From: Chinchilla lanigera
Lineage: Eukaryota; Chordata; Mammalia; Rodentia; Chinchillidae
Length of the DNA stretch: 64,000 bases
Assembly: GCF_000276665.1 (NCBI RefSeq)
Contig: NW_004955473.1
Location: 1,441,886 to 1,505,885 of the forward strand
Reading direction: 5' to 3'
Position numbers and translations under genes: made by a program
The notes under the pieces: model-generated
What the model was told of the DNA's origin: nothing
The model's database searches: none
The model's input: the letters and a program-made list of their open reading frames with translations, nothing else
Part shown: positions 21,985 to 32,259 of the stretch, piece after piece
Layout: the number at the start of each line of letters is the position of its first letter
How positions within the stretch are numbered: position 1 is the stretch's first letter

Positions 21985-22244
21985 TTTAATTTTAAAGAGA
22001 GAAAAACTAACAAAACAACAACAATGAAGGCAAAAACAGAAACAACAAAACCGATACATGACCTCAAAACAAAATGACAGGAATTAACAATGGTTGCCAC
22101 ACTGCATACTGGTTTCTTCAACGATGTTGCTCAGCCCACCAGATGTAAGAATGCAAGATTGTTTTAACAATCAAACACAATAACAAGTAATAAAAAAAAA
22201 TTGGAAATGATGCAGAACAAAGTAATACAAATGGCAAATAAATG
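21985..22244 (-). mobile_element. Short LINE-1 3' UTR insertion, minus strand, perfect target duplication
   Basis: An inverted copy of the L1 3' UTR ('caggaattaacaatggttgc', 'agatgtaagaatgcaagatt') begins with the inverted tail. The 14-base flanks 'catctcattgtttt' at 21971-21984 and 22245-22258 are identical, so this is a 260-base 5'-truncated retrotransposition. Confidence 0.85.
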
Positions 22245-22384
22245 CATCTCATTGTTTTGATTAATTTCATTTCACCTTATTGTTTGATTAATTTCAAAGC
22301 AAGTTACAGACATGAGTACACTTTACTCTTATGCATCTTAACACTGTATCATTAACCAAAGTACAGTCGTTGCTTATTGTTCTT

Positions 22385-22490
22385 TCTTTAAGGTAAAGTT
22401 TACATCCTGGAAATGAGCAAATCTGAAATGTACATTTGATGAGTTTAACATTTGATGAGCATACACACCTGTGTACCATCAACTTGTCAT
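22385..22490 (-). mobile_element. Old LINE-1 3' UTR fragment
   Basis: 'tttaaggtaaagtttacatc' and 'acacacctgtgtaccatcaac' fit the inverted 3' UTR of old L1 elements. It is short and diverged. Confidence 0.4.
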
Positions 22491-22798
22491 GGTGGGGAAC
22501 TTAAGTTCCTTCTGCTCTGCTTGGCAGACTCACCTGCTGACTGTATTCTTAGATCACCTGATTGAGGAGCTAATACATTTTCAGTGGTTGCTAAGGCAAC
22601 ATTTGTAAATGTAGAGTGGAAAAAAAGCTAATGAGCATAGCTGAGCAGAAGAACATTTGAAATGCTACATAGTACACAACTTCTTTTGGGGTAGAAGGAA
22701 AGAAAGCTCAGCTGCCCAAATCCTCAGGAAGTGTGGCAAATGTCAGAGGTTAGAGACAGGACAGAAAGGGGCCTGGATGTAATCAGGTTGAAATCAAG

Positions 22799-22890
22799 GG
22801 GCTGGAGATTTAGCTCAACAGCACAGCGCCTGCCTGGCAAGTGCGAGGTTGTGAGTTCGATTCCCGGTACCGGAAAAAAAAAAAAAAAAG
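22799..22890 (+). repeat. ID SINE
   Basis: 'ggggctggagatttagctca', 'gcgcctgcctggcaagtgcg' and 'gttcgattcccggtaccgg' followed by 16 A. The B box is well preserved. Confidence 0.92.
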
Positions 22891-23362
22891 AAGAAGAACT
22901 CAAGCACACAGTCTCAGGGATTCAGGGAGACCTGATGCCTGGAGTGTCACACAAGGGCTCTATCATGAAAAAAAAAACTGCAGGCTGCCATGTGTTGAAG
23001 GTTTTATATAGCAAGCACCACACTCCCTTCTCTCTTCAGATTCATCACGTTTCAAGCTACACAGAAGATGACCCCACCCTGGCCAACTATTTTTAGCAAT
23101 GGCCTACTCACAGCCTAAGCTCACTGAATGGGTCAGATGCCACAGCCACGGGCAGGGAACCTCTCCTCTGGGGTGGCCACTGACCCGCAAACCAAATGTC
23201 AAGTGTAGGACATACTTGGTTATCAAAAGCCACTTCTGTTGGCAGTGACTGCTTTTTGAAGGGGAAGGTGCTAAAGCTGCTTTTACCTACAGGCAACCCA
23301 CATTAGAGCCTTTAAAAGTGGACCATGGTATTTGGGTCAACAAATATACTTCAAAAACATGC
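22891..23362. other. No recognised feature
   Basis: Nothing recognised apart from an A run near 22970. Confidence 0.4.
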
Positions 23363-23733
23363 TTCAAGTTAATGCTTACATGTTTTGAGCAATTTTACAC
23401 GTTTATATCTGGCAATCTGAACAACTGATCTGAAGACAACACTATGCAATATAACAACCACTGTTGAATTCTTACCATCTTGTTTAGTGAAGCTCTGTAT
23501 CATTTCTAATGTCTTTTTAAATTTTTTATTCTCGTTAATGGTTTGATCAATCTTGCATTCTTACATCTGGTAATCTGAGCAACTTCGTTGAAGATAACAC
23601 TGTGTCATATAACAACCATTGTTAATTTCCTATCATCTTGTTTTGAAATTCTGCAGCTTTTTGTTGTTTTGTGTGGTTTTGTTGTCTTTCTTATTGTTAA
23701 TTTGTTACTGTTTTCTTTTCTCTTTAAAAAAAG
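23363..23733 (+). mobile_element. LINE-1 3' UTR with an internal tandem duplication
   Basis: Two related units of about 157 bases follow each other: 'atctggcaatctgaacaact' at 23407 and 'atctggtaatctgagcaact' at 23564. Each continues 'gaagacaacac' or 'gaagataacac', 'atataacaacca' and 'gttgaattcttaccatc' or its variant. The same module recurs at 24530-24620 and inverted at 21985-22244. Confidence 0.75.
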
Positions 23734-23734
23734 G

Positions 23735-23815
23735 GGGGGCAGGGATATAGCTTAGCAGCACAATCGCCTGCCTGGCAAGCTCAAGGTCCTGAATTCGATT
23801 CCCAGTAACAAAGAA
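23735..23815 (+). repeat. ID SINE
   Basis: 'gcagggatatagcttagcag', 'cgcctgcctggcaagctcaa' and 'gaattcgattcccagtaaca'. It sits between two L1 3' ends. Confidence 0.88.
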
Positions 23816-23849
23816 AAGACTACTAAAATTTTTTAAAAATGCTTCATTC

Positions 23850-24710
23850 GTGATCATGGTATCTCCCCTGGCGAGGCTGTGGAGAAATAGGAACCCTTCT
23901 CCACTGCTGGTGGGAATGCAGACTGGTGAAACCACTGTGGAAATCAGTTTGGAGATTCCTCCAAAAACTAGGCCTAGAGGTCCCATTCAACCCAGCTATC
24001 CCCCTTCTGGGTATTTTCCCAGAAGATCTAAAAACATCATATCACAGTGATGTATGTGCACCTATGTTCATAGCAGCACAATTTGTAATTGCTAAAATGT
24101 GGAAGCAACCCAAATGTCCATCCACTGAGGATTGGATAAGAAAATTGTGGTACTTTTATATAATGGAATATTACTCAGCTGTAAAGAAAGATACACTCGA
24201 GGCTTTTATAGGCAAATGGTCACAACTAGAGACCATACTCATAAGCGAAATAAATCAAACATACATGTGCAAGCACCGCATTGTTTCTCTAGTGTAAAGC
24301 CTGAAAGAGTTAATTTAAACTAGGAGATATGATAGACATTGGGAATTGATAGGAAAGCACTCATAGGTAAAGGATAACTGGAATATTGGAAAAGAGAAGG
24401 GAAAGAAGGAGAAAGTTTGTATATACGTATATGCAGGATAGTTAACACAGGTGTTCTACTGTCCTGTATTTCCTTGCTGAAAGAAACTGTCAGTGAGGCA
24501 TTGGTTGATTAGCTTTGTATGTCTATATGTGTTTTCATGAGAAACTACATTGAAGATATCAATATGTAATACAATAAGCATTGTTAATTCCCTACCACTC
24601 TGTTTGTAACTCTGTAATGTCTGTACTGATCCTTTGCTATTTTGTAAAACGTTGTCGATCTGTTAGTATTTTCCTCCTTTTATTTCTAAAATAAAAAAAA
24701 AATAAAAAAT
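23850..24710 (+). mobile_element. 5'-truncated LINE-1 with 15-base target duplication
   Basis: It covers the ORF2 tail ('ctgctggtgggaatgcagac', 'gcaacccaaatgtccatcca', 'tggaatattactcagctgta') and 3' UTR, and ends in an A-rich tail. The flanks 'aaaaatgcttcattc' at 23835-23849 and 24711-24725 are identical. The first 123-codon frame in it (23926-24297) is the ORF2 C-terminus in partly open form. It cannot be expressed as a functional protein. Confidence 0.92.
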
Positions 24711-24739
24711 AAAAATGCTTCATTCCTTCTAGTGTATGT

Positions 24740-25004
24740 TTAAGAGAGAACGAGGGCCTGTAAGAGAGTGGGAATAGGGGCACAGAAAGGAAAACAGCTG
24801 GGAAGGAAAGTAAGAGAAAAGACGATTGGAAAAGGTGGAGGGAAAAGAAAGATAATGGGTAGGTAGCAAAAGAGGATTAAGAGAAAGCAAGAAAACAAGA
24901 TGGCAGATAGAAAAGTAATGAGTATAGAAGGGAAATTGTAGATGGAAAGATATAAAGAGAAAGAGAGAGAAAGAAACAGAAAATCTGAGTATCAGCCAGA
25001 TCAA
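24740..25004. repeat. Purine-rich low-complexity stretch
   Basis: G/A-rich plus strand with 'gagaaagagagagaaagaaa' at its end. The minus-strand frame through it is Ser/Phe/Leu-rich and not a gene. Confidence 0.6.
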
Positions 25005-25130
25005 TACCCTAATTTCGTTGACAGGGAAACTGAGGCTCAGAGAGGCAAAGTGATTTGAAAGTTTTGCCATGGTTGGTACTTAAACTGAGGCTAAAACCCA
25101 GGTCTCCAGATTCCCAGGCTAGGAATATGC
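25005..25130 (-). repeat. MIR SINE
   Basis: 'cagggaaactgaggctcag', 'gaggcaaagtgatttg' and 'ctaaaacccaggtctccaga' are inverted MIR core landmarks. Confidence 0.75.
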
Positions 25131-26165
25131 CCATCATAGGATAGGCAGCCTACATTCCAGACTTTTTGGGCAAGTGCAGATATCATTTATTCAGGCCCAA
25201 AGTAACAGAATGAACCTGAATTTAGGGAGGAAAGAAGAAAGCTCCAGAATCCACCAGGCCAAGTCCAGGCAATTGAGACACAGAGCATAATCAAAACCAG
25301 AAACCTCTGGTGGGTGCCTAGAAAGGGCTTGCTGGAGTCACCAGGTTCACCAAAGCAGATGGACAGGGCTCCTGGAGTTGCCCGTGATGCCCTTAGCTAC
25401 ATCGAGGAAGCCAAACCACGGACTGCACAGCTGCTCCTCCTGAGAGCACGTCTGTAGGTCACTTCCAGTAAGCACAGAGGTGGAATCAGAACATGCCAGA
25501 GGCTCTCGGAGAACCAGAGGCAAGGTGGGCAGAAGTCTCCCATACCCTAGCTGACCCCTGGCCCACTCTGGACTGAGTGCCCTCTGTGCCAGCCCCAGAC
25601 TAAGACAGCGATTCAGGCCAACTTCAGGTTTGCATTCTTGTCAGGTTCCTCCAAGCCTGATGGCTCCAGAAAGTACTTTGCTCTTGCCCCACAGTACTTG
25701 GCAATTCACTAAAAAGGCCATCTAACCTGTCCCTCTCCTGCAGACTGAAAAATTTCAGATTGAATTTTGCCAAGATTGGATATAATTAGGCACTGAACCA
25801 GAGGTTCCCAAAGCCTGCCATGTGCCTCCCTATATACCCATGTGCAGAATATGCTTTTGATGCACAGATCTGATATAAAAAAAAGCTGATTATAGTGAAA
25901 TTTCTTTAAAAACCCTGTTCTGAGGATCATTTATCTTCTTCATGGAGAAATCTGGATTTGATTCCCACTCAGCCTCCTCAAACTACACATTTCCTCTGTC
26001 TTCTATTGTTCTGGTCTAAGAACCCTTTGAGTCTTCAGTTAGTTCATTCCCAACACCTAGACCTCCAGTGGGGGGATGGGGGACCTTGTGGTGAATGTGT
26101 GTTAAAAGGTCACAAAGAGAAATGCTGCGAATAAGTACTGAAATGGCCCTCATTGGCCGAAATAT
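25131..26165. other. No recognised feature
   Basis: About 1 kb without a repeat landmark, apart from a possible L2/MIR 3' end at 26190-26225 just beyond it ('aaatgttcaataaatatttg'). Confidence 0.4.
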
Positions 26166-26423
26166 CTGAGTACAAGTCTTGTATAGTGACTAGCTCATAA
26201 TAAATGTTCAATAAATATTTGCTGAGCGATGTTTCATGCTTCTTTGATATGAATTAGCTTACATTTTGCTGAAGCCCAAAGGAAATGACTTGTCTATGAG
26301 CATACAACTTGACAGTGACAGAGCTGCCACTAGATCTTGGGTTGTCCATACAAACAAGGAGCTGAAAAGAACCAGATTCTTCCAGAGCCATAGTCTCTTA
26401 GAATTGCTAAAGTGATCTCTTTG

Positions 26424-26572
26424 CCCAGAGTGGTGGTGGACAAATGTAGCCCCAGCTACTTGGGAGACTGTGGCAGGAGGATCGCCTGAACCAAGGTGTC
26501 AGGCCAGCCTGAGCATCATAGCCAGATCCCATCTTGAAAATTAAAATTAATTAAAATTAAAATTAAAGTTAA
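26424..26572 (+). repeat. B1-like SINE
   Basis: 'agagtggtggtggacaaatg', 'cccagctacttgggagac', 'ggaggatcgcctgaacc' and 'ccagatcccatcttgaaaat', with an 'aattaaaattaa' tail. Confidence 0.7.
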
Positions 26573-26810
26573 TTATCTCCTTGGAGCTGGCACCCAATGA
26601 TAAGCTGAGACATACCTGCTTATAATTGGTACTCCCTGGTTTTAGTCCTGCTTTCTGGTATAACACAGAAGCAGCCAATTCCTTCTCCTTCAAAAGGATT
26701 TGATGACAGTGAAAGTAGCCCATCCCAAACCCTGGTTTCTTCAACAGTTCCCCACGTGACACACGTTCCACTCACCTTTGCATTGCCCTCCTCTGAATCT
26801 AACAGAGTCC

Positions 26811-26915
26811 GGGGCTGGGGATTTAGCTCAGCGGCAAAAGCGCCTGCCTGGCATGCGCAAGGTCGTGCGTTCGGTTCCCGGTACCGGAGGGAAAAAACTA
26901 TAATAATAATAATGA
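26811..26915 (+). repeat. Young ID SINE with perfect 17-base target duplication
   Basis: The best preserved ID in the window. It has A box region 'tttagctcagcggcaaaagc', 'gcctggcatgcgcaaggtc', B box region 'gcgttcggttcccggtaccg', and a tail of A then (TAA)n. The flanks at 26794-26810 and 26916-26932 ('tgaatctaacagagtcc') are identical. CpG sites are largely intact. Confidence 0.97.
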
Positions 26916-26932
26916 TGAATCTAACAGAGTCC

Positions 26933-27465
26933 CCATGCGTGGGTGCCAACTCTGGGCACCTTTGCTTTTTCCTGGGAATATAGAATGTGTTGACTTAGCA
27001 GTTGCCCAGCACTGCCCATACTTATTTAATTTGTGGTCAGCTCAGAATCTCAAGGTCATTTTCGTAGAAATTGTCAAATCCTGTCTCCCTCATCTGGTCT
27101 TTGTACAACTAAACATTTGTAAATTATGCAGACCACTTTTTGTATATCTCATTAAACTCTCCTCATTGAAGTAAAATGTTACTACATTCTAGGCTAGAAA
27201 GCCTAGTTCTCATTGTTGAATCGAGCTCATTAGCCTTTTTTCTACCTCATATATTTCAACCTAGACAAAATTTAAAGAGGGATAATTTCTATAAACTTCT
27301 GGAATGTCATACTTTAAAAAGTAGTATTGCATGTTGTGGAGACTTATGTTCTAGGCAGGAAGTGTTTTATATACATTAGCTCATTCCCTCCAATGGAAAT
27401 AGTATTGTTTTATTGGTGTTATTCTTATTCTTTTTTTTTTGTTTGTTTTTTGTTTTTTTTTGGTT
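26933..27465. other. No recognised feature
   Basis: Mostly AT-rich unrecognised sequence ending in a T-rich stretch (27430-27472), which is the inverted tail of the following ID element. Confidence 0.4.
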
Positions 27466-27469
27466 TTTT

Positions 27470-27548
27470 TTTTCCACTACTGGGAATCGAACTCACGACC
27501 TTGCGCTTGCCAGGCTGGTGCTGTGCCGCTGAGCTAAATCCCCAGCCC
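27470..27548 (-). repeat. ID SINE, reverse orientation
   Basis: 'ctgggaatcgaactcacgac', 'cttgcgcttgccaggc' and 'ccgctgagctaaatccccag' in inverted order, preceded by the inverted poly(A) tail (T run). Confidence 0.93.
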
Positions 27549-27569
27549 CTGCTTATTCTTATTATTTGT

Positions 27570-27651
27570 CTTTGTGCTGTACTGGGGATTGAACCCAGGG
27601 AGCACTGAACTATATTCCCAGCCCTTTTCATTTTATTTTGGGACAGGTTCT
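27570..27651 (-). repeat. B1-ID SINE, reverse, left piece
   Basis: 'gtactggggattgaaccca', 'gagcactgaactatattcc' and 'attttgggacaggttct' form the inverted ID part and the first B1 bases. It is interrupted at 27652 by an LTR. Confidence 0.85.
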
Positions 27652-28019
27652 TTGTTATGGTTTATATCTAGGTGTTCCCCCAACGCCTCCTGTGCTCATA
27701 GGCAGGGCTTTTGGAAGATTATTGAAGCATGGGGGTCACATAGCTAAATGTGATATAGGATGTGCGGCTTGGCTGGAACATGTGGGCCACTAAAGGCATG
27801 ACCTGGTAGGGTGAATCTCCCTCCCTGGCACCTTCCTTTTCCATCTCTGTCTCTCTGTCAGGACATGAGCAGCTTCTCCTCCACAATGCCCCTCTGACAT
27901 GTTCTCCTGCCTTGGAGCCAACAGATTATTGACTGAAAACATGAGCGAAAATAAACCTCTCTTCCTTTAAATTGTGGGGGTCTGGTATTGTGTCCCAGGG
28001 ACAGAAAGGGACTAAGACA
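27652..28019 (+). mobile_element. Solo LTR, ERVL-MaLR class, inside a SINE
   Basis: It begins 'ttgttatggtttatatctag', carries 'gccttggagccaacagatt' and 'aaaataaacctctcttcc', and ends 'gactaagaca'. The 5-base flanks 'gttct' at 27647-27651 and 28020-28024 match, the expected duplication length for this class. Confidence 0.92.
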
Positions 28020-28108
28020 GTTCTGTTATGTTACTAAGCCAGATTCAAACTTTCAATCCTCCTGCTTCAGCTTCCTGAGTAGCTGAGAGTACAGCTGTGT
28101 GTCTGACT
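28020..28108 (-). repeat. B1-ID SINE, reverse, right piece
   Basis: 'gttactaagccagattcaaa', 'ctgcttcagcttcctgagta' and 'agagtacagctgtgtgtc' complete the B1 part begun at 27570-27651. Confidence 0.85.
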
Positions 28109-28109
28109 A

Positions 28110-28248
28110 GAGACTTGGAGGTAATATTATTATCCTTTGTGTATGGACAAGGAAATGGAGGCTCAAGAGAGGCCACTGTTATTACGGGGCAGAGCCAGGA
28201 TTTGAACCTAGTTCTGACTAGCTCTAATGGCCAAGTTCTTTCCTCCAC
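28110..28248 (-). repeat. MIR SINE
   Basis: 'gacaaggaaatggaggctca', 'gagccaggatttgaaccta' and 'ggccaagttctttcctcca' are inverted MIR landmarks. Confidence 0.75.
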
Positions 28249-28250
28249 AC

Positions 28251-28424
28251 TAGTGGTTCTTAATGTTGGCTGCACATTAGAATCACTTGGGGAGCTGTAA
28301 CGCATCCCAACACCCAGGCACCATCCCAGGCCATTTAGAGCACAGTCCCTGGAGATGAGGTCTGGGTATGAGCAGGTTTTCAAAGCTCCCCAGGTGATTC
28401 TAATATACAGCAGTAAAACCACTG
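28251..28424. mobile_element. MER5-like hAT DNA transposon (non-autonomous)
   Basis: The ends 'tagtggttcttaatg' and 'aaaaccactg' are near-complementary terminal inverted repeats. Internal 'cattagaatcacttggggag' and 'ccccaggtgattctaatat' match the MER5A layout. Flanking 8-mers ('ctccacac', 'ctttatac') share five of eight bases. Confidence 0.85.
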
Positions 28425-29245
28425 CTTTATACCATACTATTTCCTGGGTACGTTAGCCTGGCATGGATATGAATGCGACTATTAGGCTGCCTATATTTTT
28501 GGCGCAGGTTGCAAACCAGTTGCAAAGAGCAAGACTGAAGTTATTTAAGGCACTAGCATCAGAAAGATGGTGATGGAGGGACCCCAACCTGCTGCTCGCT
28601 GATCTGTTGTGGGAGATGAGGGCAACCAACTCAATTCCATTCTAACTTCTACCCCTTGAGGCTTCATTTCATTTCCCTGAATCATGTTTTCCTCCTGATT
28701 ATCTTCATCTCCAAAAAACAGGCCTGGCCTGTCTACTGGGTGAACAGATAGCTACAGGTGGGCCTCAAACATTCTTACCTGTGCTCTTCTGACTTATTAT
28801 CACAAAAGTCTTGGGGTGTGTTCCTTCTGAGCAGGCTGCACAAGATGGTATCTGAGATGTTTGCCTGGAGAAGTGAGATTCCGCAGAGCCTCCTCCATGT
28901 TCTTCTCTGGCTGGTCCTTAAATGGAAGAGTTCCTTATAAAATGCTGCTAAAATTAGGTGTGGACATGACGCAACTGAGAAAATAATTTGTGTATTAGCA
29001 GGAGGTGCAAATCCCTGAAGAGCCCGTTGAAAAAAACGTAAGAAATTCCAAGTCAATGGGAAGCTATAAAACCTAGCACTGTGGGAACAAAGAGCCCAAC
29101 CATATGGAACAGCTTATCAGAGGCAGGGCGACAGAGCCAGCTGCAGGAGAACCGTGCAGGCTCCAGAGAGACACCTAGATCTATTCAAGGAGAAGTCAGG
29201 AAGTGCTGGGGATGGCAAAAGAACTGAAAGATGTGATTAAAGTAA
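28425..29245. other. No recognised feature
   Basis: Apparently unique sequence. Short frames on both strands overlap and were not accepted. Confidence 0.4.
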
Positions 29246-29249
29246 ACCC

Positions 29250-29478
29250 CCCCTCAAAGATGGGAAAGTGAGGCTAAATGCCTTCTTCCTGTCCTTAATA
29301 AGCTTTCTATTTTTCCTAGGGGCAGGCGGGGGACTCCCTGAATACTTTGCTTATTGCGCATGACTCCCTGTCCTTCCTTCAATGCTGGAGTGTTCCTTTT
29401 GTCTGCGAATCGTAGATGCGAGCTTCCCCTCTTACAAGCAGAAGGGCTATGTGAATAAAAAGTCTATGTCTTGAAAAC
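29250..29478 (+). repeat. LTR-like segment with polyadenylation signal, unassigned
   Basis: It contains 'ttaataagctttctat', then 'gggggactccctgaatac', 'gcgaatcgtagatgcg', 'cttcccctcttacaagcag' and 'gtgaataaaaagtc'. The CpG content and the AATAAA near the end would fit the R/U5 part of an LTR, but I could not match it to another copy in this window or name a family. Confidence 0.3.
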
Positions 29479-30884
29479 CATATGTGACCTTAGATCAGAA
29501 AACTCGTCATAGCTTTCCCAGTGCTTCAGCCGTAATGACCACTAAGTAAACAGGGCTTCACTGGGGCTGCTTCCACAAGCCCATCAAGTTCTGAGGAAAG
29601 TGAAAGCAGTTAGACCCCTAATTGAGGCCAAATACACATGTTCCCTTGGACTATAGAGAAAAGTGGGACCAAGCGATTCCCTTCCTCCCTCTCTCCCTTC
29701 ATTCCTTCCTTTCTTCCTGTCCCTCCTTTTGGGCCTTGCAGGAGTCAGGTAATCTAATGCCCACAGACATCTCTTCCTCACTTTGCATGGGCACCCACCA
29801 CCTAAACAAGTCTTGGAAGATAAACATGATGTGGCAACACACTCGAAATGTTTCCTCACATGGAACTCATCTCATGCTTCTTTCTAGCACTGGAGCCGTG
29901 CGGCATTTCCATGGGAAGAAAGTCTCAAAATAGCAAGTGATAAACAGAGCCAGCGAGCCTGCGGCAGCTCTGCCCTGTCTGTGCCTACCCTCTGTACTGC
30001 CCCCCTCTGAGGGAGGCTGATTCTTTCTGTGCCCGAGCAGCTGAATCAGGCTACAGGATCACAGAATCAATGCAGGTGTCACACCCTATAATAAGCCTTG
30101 AAGGAAACAAAGGAGAGTATAGAGAAAAGTCAAGGTATGATTGCTCAAGGAGCACCGTGGGCTGACAGGGTACAAAGAAGCCCTGCACATGGTAACAGGC
30201 TCCTTAAAGCCCCAGTGTCCTTGGATGGGCCAGGAAGGTGAGCGGCAGAATGGAAAGGGCCCCAGGAATGGCTACACTGGGGAGGCTCCAGCCAGGAGTG
30301 ACTGCGCTGAGGCAACTGCAATGTTTATTCAGCTTACAGCTTTCATTTTTCCTAAGTGATTTAAATGAGTTAAAGAAAAAAAAATCATTCTACTGGATTG
30401 AGTCCATCACTAAATATTTGGGACACACGCTGAAAGGTTAGAAGCAAACTCCTGCAAAGAAATGATTGCTGGAATGAGGGAGTTGGCTACCAGAGGAGGC
30501 CTGGGATGAAGGCCAGCAATGACCCGAGAGAGAATCAAGAGCAGCAAAATGATCCATGAAGTTTCTTGGCATTCCCAACCACTCCTGGAAAGAGAGAAGC
30601 TCATCAACTTCACTGAAGAATCTCCAAACAAATAGCTCAACTGTCTCTGTGTTTCCTAGCCTCAGAACTGGGCTGGAAAATGTGACTGAAAAGCAGAAAA
30701 TAAATATTTCAAGTCTGATGTCTGAGGCTTCCTATCATGGTTTAGGGCATTTCCAGTGCAGGTTGCCCGCATCTTCAAGGTTACATAAGTGCCAGGCATT
30801 ATCCGAGGAGCACTGTTGTTCTCAGCCTTAGCTGGATTTCCCTTCTTCCACAGCCTATAAAAGAGAGGATCCAAAAATATGGTG
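29479..30884. other. No recognised feature
   Basis: About 1.4 kb without a named repeat. Frames such as 29622-29933 and 30556-30831 show no domain and are mirrored by minus-strand frames. Confidence 0.4.
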
Positions 30885-30892
30885 ACAGTTTA

Positions 30893-31043
30893 CATTTTAA
30901 AAATTTTATTGCAGAAAAAGACATCTTGCCATTAATTCCTTTCAAAATACTTTCCCTCATTTCAAACGTACTTATCCCAAAAGTCTTGTCACTTTCTGAA
31001 GCAGTTCTGGAAGTCCTCTTTCATGAGTGTCTTTGCAAGATGT
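30893..31043 (-). pseudogene. mariner transposase 3' end, minus-strand arm
   Basis: On the minus strand it reads 'KTLMKEDFQNCFRK' followed by a short 3' UTR and an element end near 'ctgtcaccatatttttgg'. This is the C-terminal part of a mariner-type transposase. It mirrors the plus-strand segment at 31248-31408, forming an inverted repeat. Nothing upstream of the C-terminal region is present on this arm. Confidence 0.7.
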
Positions 31044-31060
31044 GATGAAAAATATAGTGA

Positions 31061-31408
31061 ATGATGCTGCCAAGAGCCATCCAGCAGAAGGGCAAGTTTG
31101 TAAACAAAGTCGTTACAGTGAGTGTTCATCCACCTTACCCACCAGACCTGGTACAATGCAACTTCTGGCCCTTTCCTGAAGTCAAAATGATAATGATAGG
31201 TAAACATTTTAAATCAACTCAGGACACTGAAGCAGCCACAGCAACACAACTCAAGATACTTATGAAAGAGGAATTTCCAGAACTGTTTCAGAAAATGGCG
31301 AGAATGATGAGGAAAATGTATTCAAAGTGAGAGGGAGTATTTTGGGAGTGATTAACGGCAACATGCCTTTTATTTTAATTCATTTTTAAAACTTTAAACA
31401 CTCACCAT
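31061..31408 (+). pseudogene. mariner transposase C-terminal remnant, plus-strand arm
   Basis: The reading frame 31061-31330 contains 'HPPYPPDLVQCNFWPFPEVK', which aligns with the mariner block 'HPPYSPDLAPCDFFLFPKLK' around the third catalytic residue of the DD34D triad. That aspartate is replaced by asparagine (codon 31160-31162), so the enzyme would be inactive. It continues 'KEEFPELFQKMARMMRK', then a stop, a short 3' UTR and an end near 'aacactcaccatag'. The N-terminal DNA-binding region and the first two catalytic aspartates are missing. Confidence 0.8.
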
Positions 31409-31410
31409 AG

Positions 31411-31834
31411 TCTCCAATCATACCTCATACATAGGAATAGATCTGTGTAGGAATAGATTTCTGTCCATTAACATCTTTGCCTCAGAAATTTTTGTAAAAA
31501 CTATTAAAAATACTCAAGGGGTTGATTGATTTTTCTGGACCTTCACAAGGAAAATAGGAGAAAGAAGAAAATGGACAAATGCATTCAACATCCCATTTGA
31601 CTGAATTGACTACAAAGCTACAAAAAAAGAAATGCCAAGACTGTGGGCCAGTCTTTCATTTTATGATAAGAAAGCCAGTGCTTACCTGGAGCCCCAGATG
31701 CAAAAAAGAGGTAAGGAAAGCTGCAAGAATTCTCCAGCAGCCAGTGGCCTGTGTGCCAGTCCAGACAGCCAAAACTAAGTTGAACACATGGAGAGGGTTG
31801 GGGCTAGTACAAAAAGGGAAACAAGTTGGCCGGT
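31411..31834. other. No recognised feature
   Basis: Unrecognised sequence between mariner remnant and LTR. The last few bases 'ggccggt' could be the start of the SINE that resumes at 32260. Confidence 0.35.
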
Positions 31835-32257
31835 TGCCTTAGTTACTTTTCTCATTGCTGAGACAAAATACTCGACACCCAAAGTTAAAGAAGGAAAGGT
31901 TTGTTTGGTTCACCGTTTGTAGAGGTTTCAGTCCATAGTTGGCTGGCTCCAAGGCAGTGTGGTATGGCAGAGAGGCATCACAGAAGAGAAATAGTTGATG
32001 GTAAGCAGTCTGGTGAGAATGTATTAGCCCTCTTTCTGTCCTTTATATTTTATACAGGCTACCTACCCTAAGGCAGGTATAGCACTCACATTCGTAATCC
32101 CAGTTATAAGTTTGCCAAGCCAATCAGTGGACTGATATAGTAATCACAAATCCTTGATCCCAGCACCACTCACTCTAGATCTAGGCATTTCTAAAAAAAA
32201 CCCCCCCACCATGACTGCATGAGGCTCTGGAGGGAAATCTAGACCCAAGCTATAACA
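31835..32257 (-). mobile_element. Solo LTR, ERVL-MaLR class, minus strand
   Basis: It begins 'tgccttagttacttttctca', carries 'gtccatagttggctggctcc' and ends 'caagctataaca', so TG/CA termini are preserved. The copy is closely similar to the plus-strand LTRs at 32709 and 56472. Confidence 0.92.
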
Positions 32258-32259
32258 GT

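Noticed and set aside
26811..26890. tRNA gene candidate (A and B boxes)
   Set aside because: The cloverleaf is degenerate, and the tail and target duplication identify an ID SINE derived from tRNA-Ala, not a tRNA gene.
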